NCBI RefSeq assembly: GCF_047948215.1
Contig: NC_134467.1
Span: 39,368,520 to 39,432,519 of the forward strand
DNA: 64,000 bases
Direction of reading: 5' to 3'
Source: Lycorma delicatula
Lineage: Eukaryota; Arthropoda; Insecta; Hemiptera; Fulgoridae
The first letter of the stretch is position 1. The number at the start of each line of letters is the position of its first letter. Shown here one piece after another: positions 60,701-64,000 of this stretch. The notes beneath the pieces are model-generated. The model did not search any database. It was not told where the DNA came from and worked only from the letters and a program-made list of their open reading frames with translations. The position numbers and the translations under genes are program-made.

Positions 60701-61300
60701 ATGTGAAAATAGGAGGAGAAAAGATTATGGAGGTAGAAGAATTTTGTTATTTGGGAAGTAAAATTACTAAAGATGGACGAAGCAGGAGCGATATAAAATG
60801 CCGAATAGCACAAGCTAAACGAGCCTTCAGTAAGAAATATAATTTGTTTACATCAAAAATTAATTTAAATGTCAGGAAAAGATTATTGAAAGTGTATGTT
60901 TGGAGTGTCGCTTTATATGGAAGTGAAACTTGGACGATTGGAGTATCTGAGAAGAAAAGATTAGAAGCTTTTGAAATGTGGTGCTATAGGAGAATGTTAA
61001 AAATCAGACGGGTGGATAAAGTGACAAATGAAGAGGTATTGCGGCAAATAGATGAAGAAAGAAGCATTTGGAAAAATATAGTTAAAAGAAGAGACAGACT
61101 TATAGGCCACATACTAAGGCATACTGGAATAATCGCTTTAATATTGGAAGGACAGGTAGAAGGGAAAAATTGTGTAGGCAGGCCACGTTTGGAGTATGTA
61201 AAACAAATTGTTGGGGATGTAGGATGTAGAGGGTATACTGAAATGAAACGACTAGCACTAGATAGGGAATCTTGGAGAGCTGCATCAAACCAGTCAAATT
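60701..61300 (+). mobile_element. LINE (family L) fragment 6, 200-codon open C-terminus, no poly(A)
   Basis: Begins NVKIGGEKIMEVEEFCYLGS and is open to the family C-terminus, including NCVGRPRLEYVKQIV, which is deleted in copy 4, and RESWRAASNQS. Only about 150 bp after fragment 5. Instead of the usual GACTGAAGAC and poly(A) it ends in a 13-bp perfect hairpin. Confidence 0.9.
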
Positions 61301-61319
61301 TATAATTTGACTGGTTAAT

Positions 61320-62680
61320 TACTATAAAGTAATTTTATATAATTACGCAACATATCAGTATAAAGGAGAAAGAAAATCCGTCTTCTAAATTTATCAATAA
61401 TTCTTTTAGATAAAGAATATTTTTCAGGAATTGGGGAATAATCTTTACTCGGAGAAAACTTCCTGTCGTAGATTTGCAAGTAAAAATATCACGTTTACGT
61501 CATCGACGAACATTATTTCTTCAAATAGCCAACTTTCTAGCGGCCGATCTATTACAGTTTTTTTTTTTGCATATAAAATAACCATCCTGGCAGTGCCGGC
61601 TCGCATATAAGCACTGTAGAACTTGCAGCACCCCTATTTAGCACTTTTCTTTATACTATTACAAATCCTTAAGCATATCAGTAGCCATTTCCCTCCAGTA
61701 TATGAAAAAGAAACAAAAATATTTATATGAAACTGTGCGCTTAACAGATCCAGCGGCGTGGTGTTTGGCGAGGGATAGAGCACTGTCCCTCACCGCAGTG
61801 CCTACCCTGACGTACTGGTGGAAGGTAGTTTTTTTTTACTCCGAGTGCGTATAGAACGTTCCTTTTGTTCGTTCCCTTTCCAATTTTAGTCGGTGGAAGG
61901 ATTATGGAAAGCGGTTAAGTTGTTTTTTCTGTAGTGATCAGAAGATGGCGTAAAGCAAGGACTCTGGATTGCCAAATCTGACTAAAAACACGCTAGAAGG
62001 ACGAAAGAAAGTAATTGGGTAGTAAAAACTAATTATCTAATAATAGTAAAAGCTATTCGCATTTTATAATTTATTCGGTCAAACCGAATACGGTTTTTAA
62101 GCATATTGTGCTTCACCATTGTGAAACATTCTTGAATGTGAAATAGAATTTAGATTAACTTCTAGCTATTTCATTTATTTTTTTCAGTTGCTTTTATTTT
62201 ACAGAAAACTTTAACCCTGGGCCTTTTCAAGGCCATGGGTTAAAAGAATTTTCTGGAGCAGGACCCCCGCTAATTTTAGCTACGACCCCGCCACTGTTCT
62301 GCGTATAACCTCCCAGTTAAAAAGTTTTTTGATAAAATTGATCGACAGAAATATGAACGATAAATAATGCAGTATGTAAAAAAAAAATCAAATAGTCAAA
62401 AAATTGAAGAAAATTATAACAGAACAGACTAAATACGTTTAAGAATTTTGCCGAGGCGGTGATACTTTCAGTTATTAAAAACTAAAGGGTTGTTAACCTT
62501 GATTTTGTTTAAAGTCAAAGTACTCATTGCTTGTCCTTCCTTGCACTGAATAATGTTAAATTGTATGTTCAGTACTTACGGAATAAAAAAAACCTAAATC
62601 GATTTAAATAAGTTTTATTCGAATTATAAAACGTTGGAATCTAAGCTACACCAGATTTTTTTACTTTATATATCATGTCA
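61320..62680. other. Non-coding; possible ends of a hAT-like element
   Basis: GC-richer patches: CAGTGCCGGCTCGC near 61591 and GACCCCGCCACTG near 62284 face each other as in non-autonomous hAT elements, but no matching 8-bp duplication flanks them. No transposase is seen. Confidence 0.25.
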
Positions 62681-62690
62681 CTGCAGACGG

Positions 62691-62734
<44 letters not shown>

Positions 62735-62757
62735 TATATAGCCCTCTGCAGTGGCTA
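62681..62757. repeat. (TA)n flanked by inverted arms
   Basis: CACTGCAGACGGCTCTATATA and GCCCTCTGCAGTG-type arms flank a TA run of about 45 bp, giving a long palindrome with two mismatches. Confidence 0.8.
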
Positions 62758-63489
62758 GTCATGCCAGTTCTCTCTACCATTAGTCATACTGTTCTGTTTA
62801 CAGCTGTTGTTGTGTGGTATGTCGGTCTGAGTTTATAGTAGCTGATGCAATATGTTTATACTATTATGCCGCTCATTCACTAGATTAAAATCAACTATAC
62901 CACCACATTTACTTACTACAACTGTTAGTTGGTTGAAAGATATATATATATATATATATAAAATTTAATATCTCTCAAGAGGCTTCAGTTCGCATTTAAC
63001 CTTTCAAAACAGATAATCTTTGCTAAAATTTTAATTTTTAGTGAGCATTATAAAAAAAAAAATACAATCAAATGTTGAGATTTAAGATTTTAATACAAGA
63101 TTTTGGTTAACCCTCTTTCATCTTTAGATTGGATTTTCTAAATAATGTTAAATAAAATTTTATTTCCAATGGAATGTTCAAATAATTTTTCACGAGTACT
63201 TAACACACCTTCGGTTATAAAATTGTCTAGCAATTTTTTTATGAAAAAATTGTGTTAAAAATTAATTTTTAATTAAGGTTAAAAACCAGTTTGAGCTGTG
63301 GATGGATGAGGTCAGTTACTAAGTTTCTAAAATATATATATCTCAATATTCTCCGGTAAAAGACAGAAATATTTGCTTATTCGGACCTTTCCGGTGTATA
63401 TAGACAAGTATATAATTAAGTTTAAAAATCACTATACCAATTTCATCTTAACAGGTAAATAGATTACAAGAAACCCTCGTAAAAAAAAA

Positions 63490-63720
63490 GGTTTAAATTT
63501 AAACCAGTCAAACTTATGCACGCTGAACCAGTGTAATTAACATTAATACAAATTAAATATGTATATTCTTCAACACTAGAGCGCATTCTTCACCGCGTTC
63601 AGAATGCGCTGAATTTATTTGTATCGTTATGGTTCGCCCTGATTGGCCCTTTAAATTTAAAAACTGCTGAAAATTTGATTAATTTTTTTAAAATTATAAA
63701 TGCGGTGAATTTCATTTAAT
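63490..63720. repeat. Palindromic repeat (family G), copy 4, partial
   Basis: Shares GTGTAATTAACATTAA, TTTATTTGTATCGTTATGG and GATTGGCCCTTTAAATT with the interior of copy 2 at 20.67-20.87 kb. Contains a 10-bp hairpin AGCGCATTCT/AGAATGCGCT at 63580-63610. Confidence 0.6.
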
Positions 63721-63745
63721 CGCCTTTAATTTTGGAGAGTAGTAC

Positions 63746-64000
63746 AGGGTGTCCCATATAAAACGCAACCCAACCTTATATTGGTAGATATTGAAATAAT
63801 AAAAAGGCATGTGTAAATGTAAATGTAATTTTTGTTATTACCATCCATTACCTTACATTTAGAGTAAATGTTGGAAGTTGCCGCCATCTTCTTGAATACA
63901 AGCTTCAATTCTTTCTACAGCGTTTCTTGCAACTTTTTTCAAAGTTTGTGGCTGAATATTTAATACAGCTTGTTCAATATTGACTTTCAATCGTTCAAGT
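63746..64000 (-). mobile_element. Tc1/IS630-like transposon end with transposase C-terminus, cut by window edge
   Basis: The left terminus reads ACAGGGTGTCCCATATAAAA, typical of Tc1-like inverted repeats. On the minus strand the last codons of a transposase are readable: LERLKVNIEQAVLNIQPQ then TLKKVARNAVERIEACIQED and GGNFQHLL, ending near 63866. The rest lies beyond the window. Confidence 0.7.

Overview
The window is AT-rich eukaryotic DNA, most likely from an insect. It contains one recognisable host gene split by GT-AG introns. Around it are mariner/Tc1-type DNA transposons, 5'-truncated non-LTR retrotransposons (LINEs), tRNA-derived SINEs, palindromic MITE-like repeats and long CA/TA microsatellites. 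The enolase and mariner proteins look arthropod, but the species cannot be named from sequence alone.

Host gene: positions 6562-17052 on the minus strand hold a complete enolase. Eight coding exons join to exactly 434 residues plus a stop codon, with consistent splice phases and all catalytic and Mg-binding residues at the canonical positions. A probable non-coding first exon lies near 23.45-23.53 kb, which would make intron 1 about 6.4 kb. The introns carry many mobile elements: a Tc1-like element and a mariner relic in intron 8, a palindromic repeat in intron 7, a fold-back mariner derivative in intron 5, a LINE relic in intron 1, and in intron 1 also a palindromic repeat invaded by two SINEs.

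Left flank (1-6.3 kb): a GC-richer anonymous segment with one 225-codon frame, an old LINE relic (about 2.1-3.9 kb) and a 5'-truncated mariner. Centre (23.6-36.5 kb): a full-length but dead mariner (24.38-25.67 kb), SINE fragments, a minus-strand LINE fragment, and a dispersed repeat split by a SINE. Right part (36.5-64 kb): CA repeats, a tandem SINE array, six plus-strand fragments of one LINE family (the copy at 51.06-52.27 kb has an almost intact frame and target-site duplications), copies of two further repeat families, a complex TG/TATG minisatellite, a deleted mariner at 54.9-55.8 kb and the end of a Tc1-like element at the right edge.

I see no second host gene, no true tRNA or rRNA gene, no CRISPR array and no operon-like system. 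The most interesting material is structural: an inverted-duplication (fold-back) mariner with a TA duplication on each side, SINE insertions concentrated in one palindromic repeat family, a paralogous empty site that defines a SINE boundary, and a LINE pair whose shared lesions record a deletion between direct repeats.
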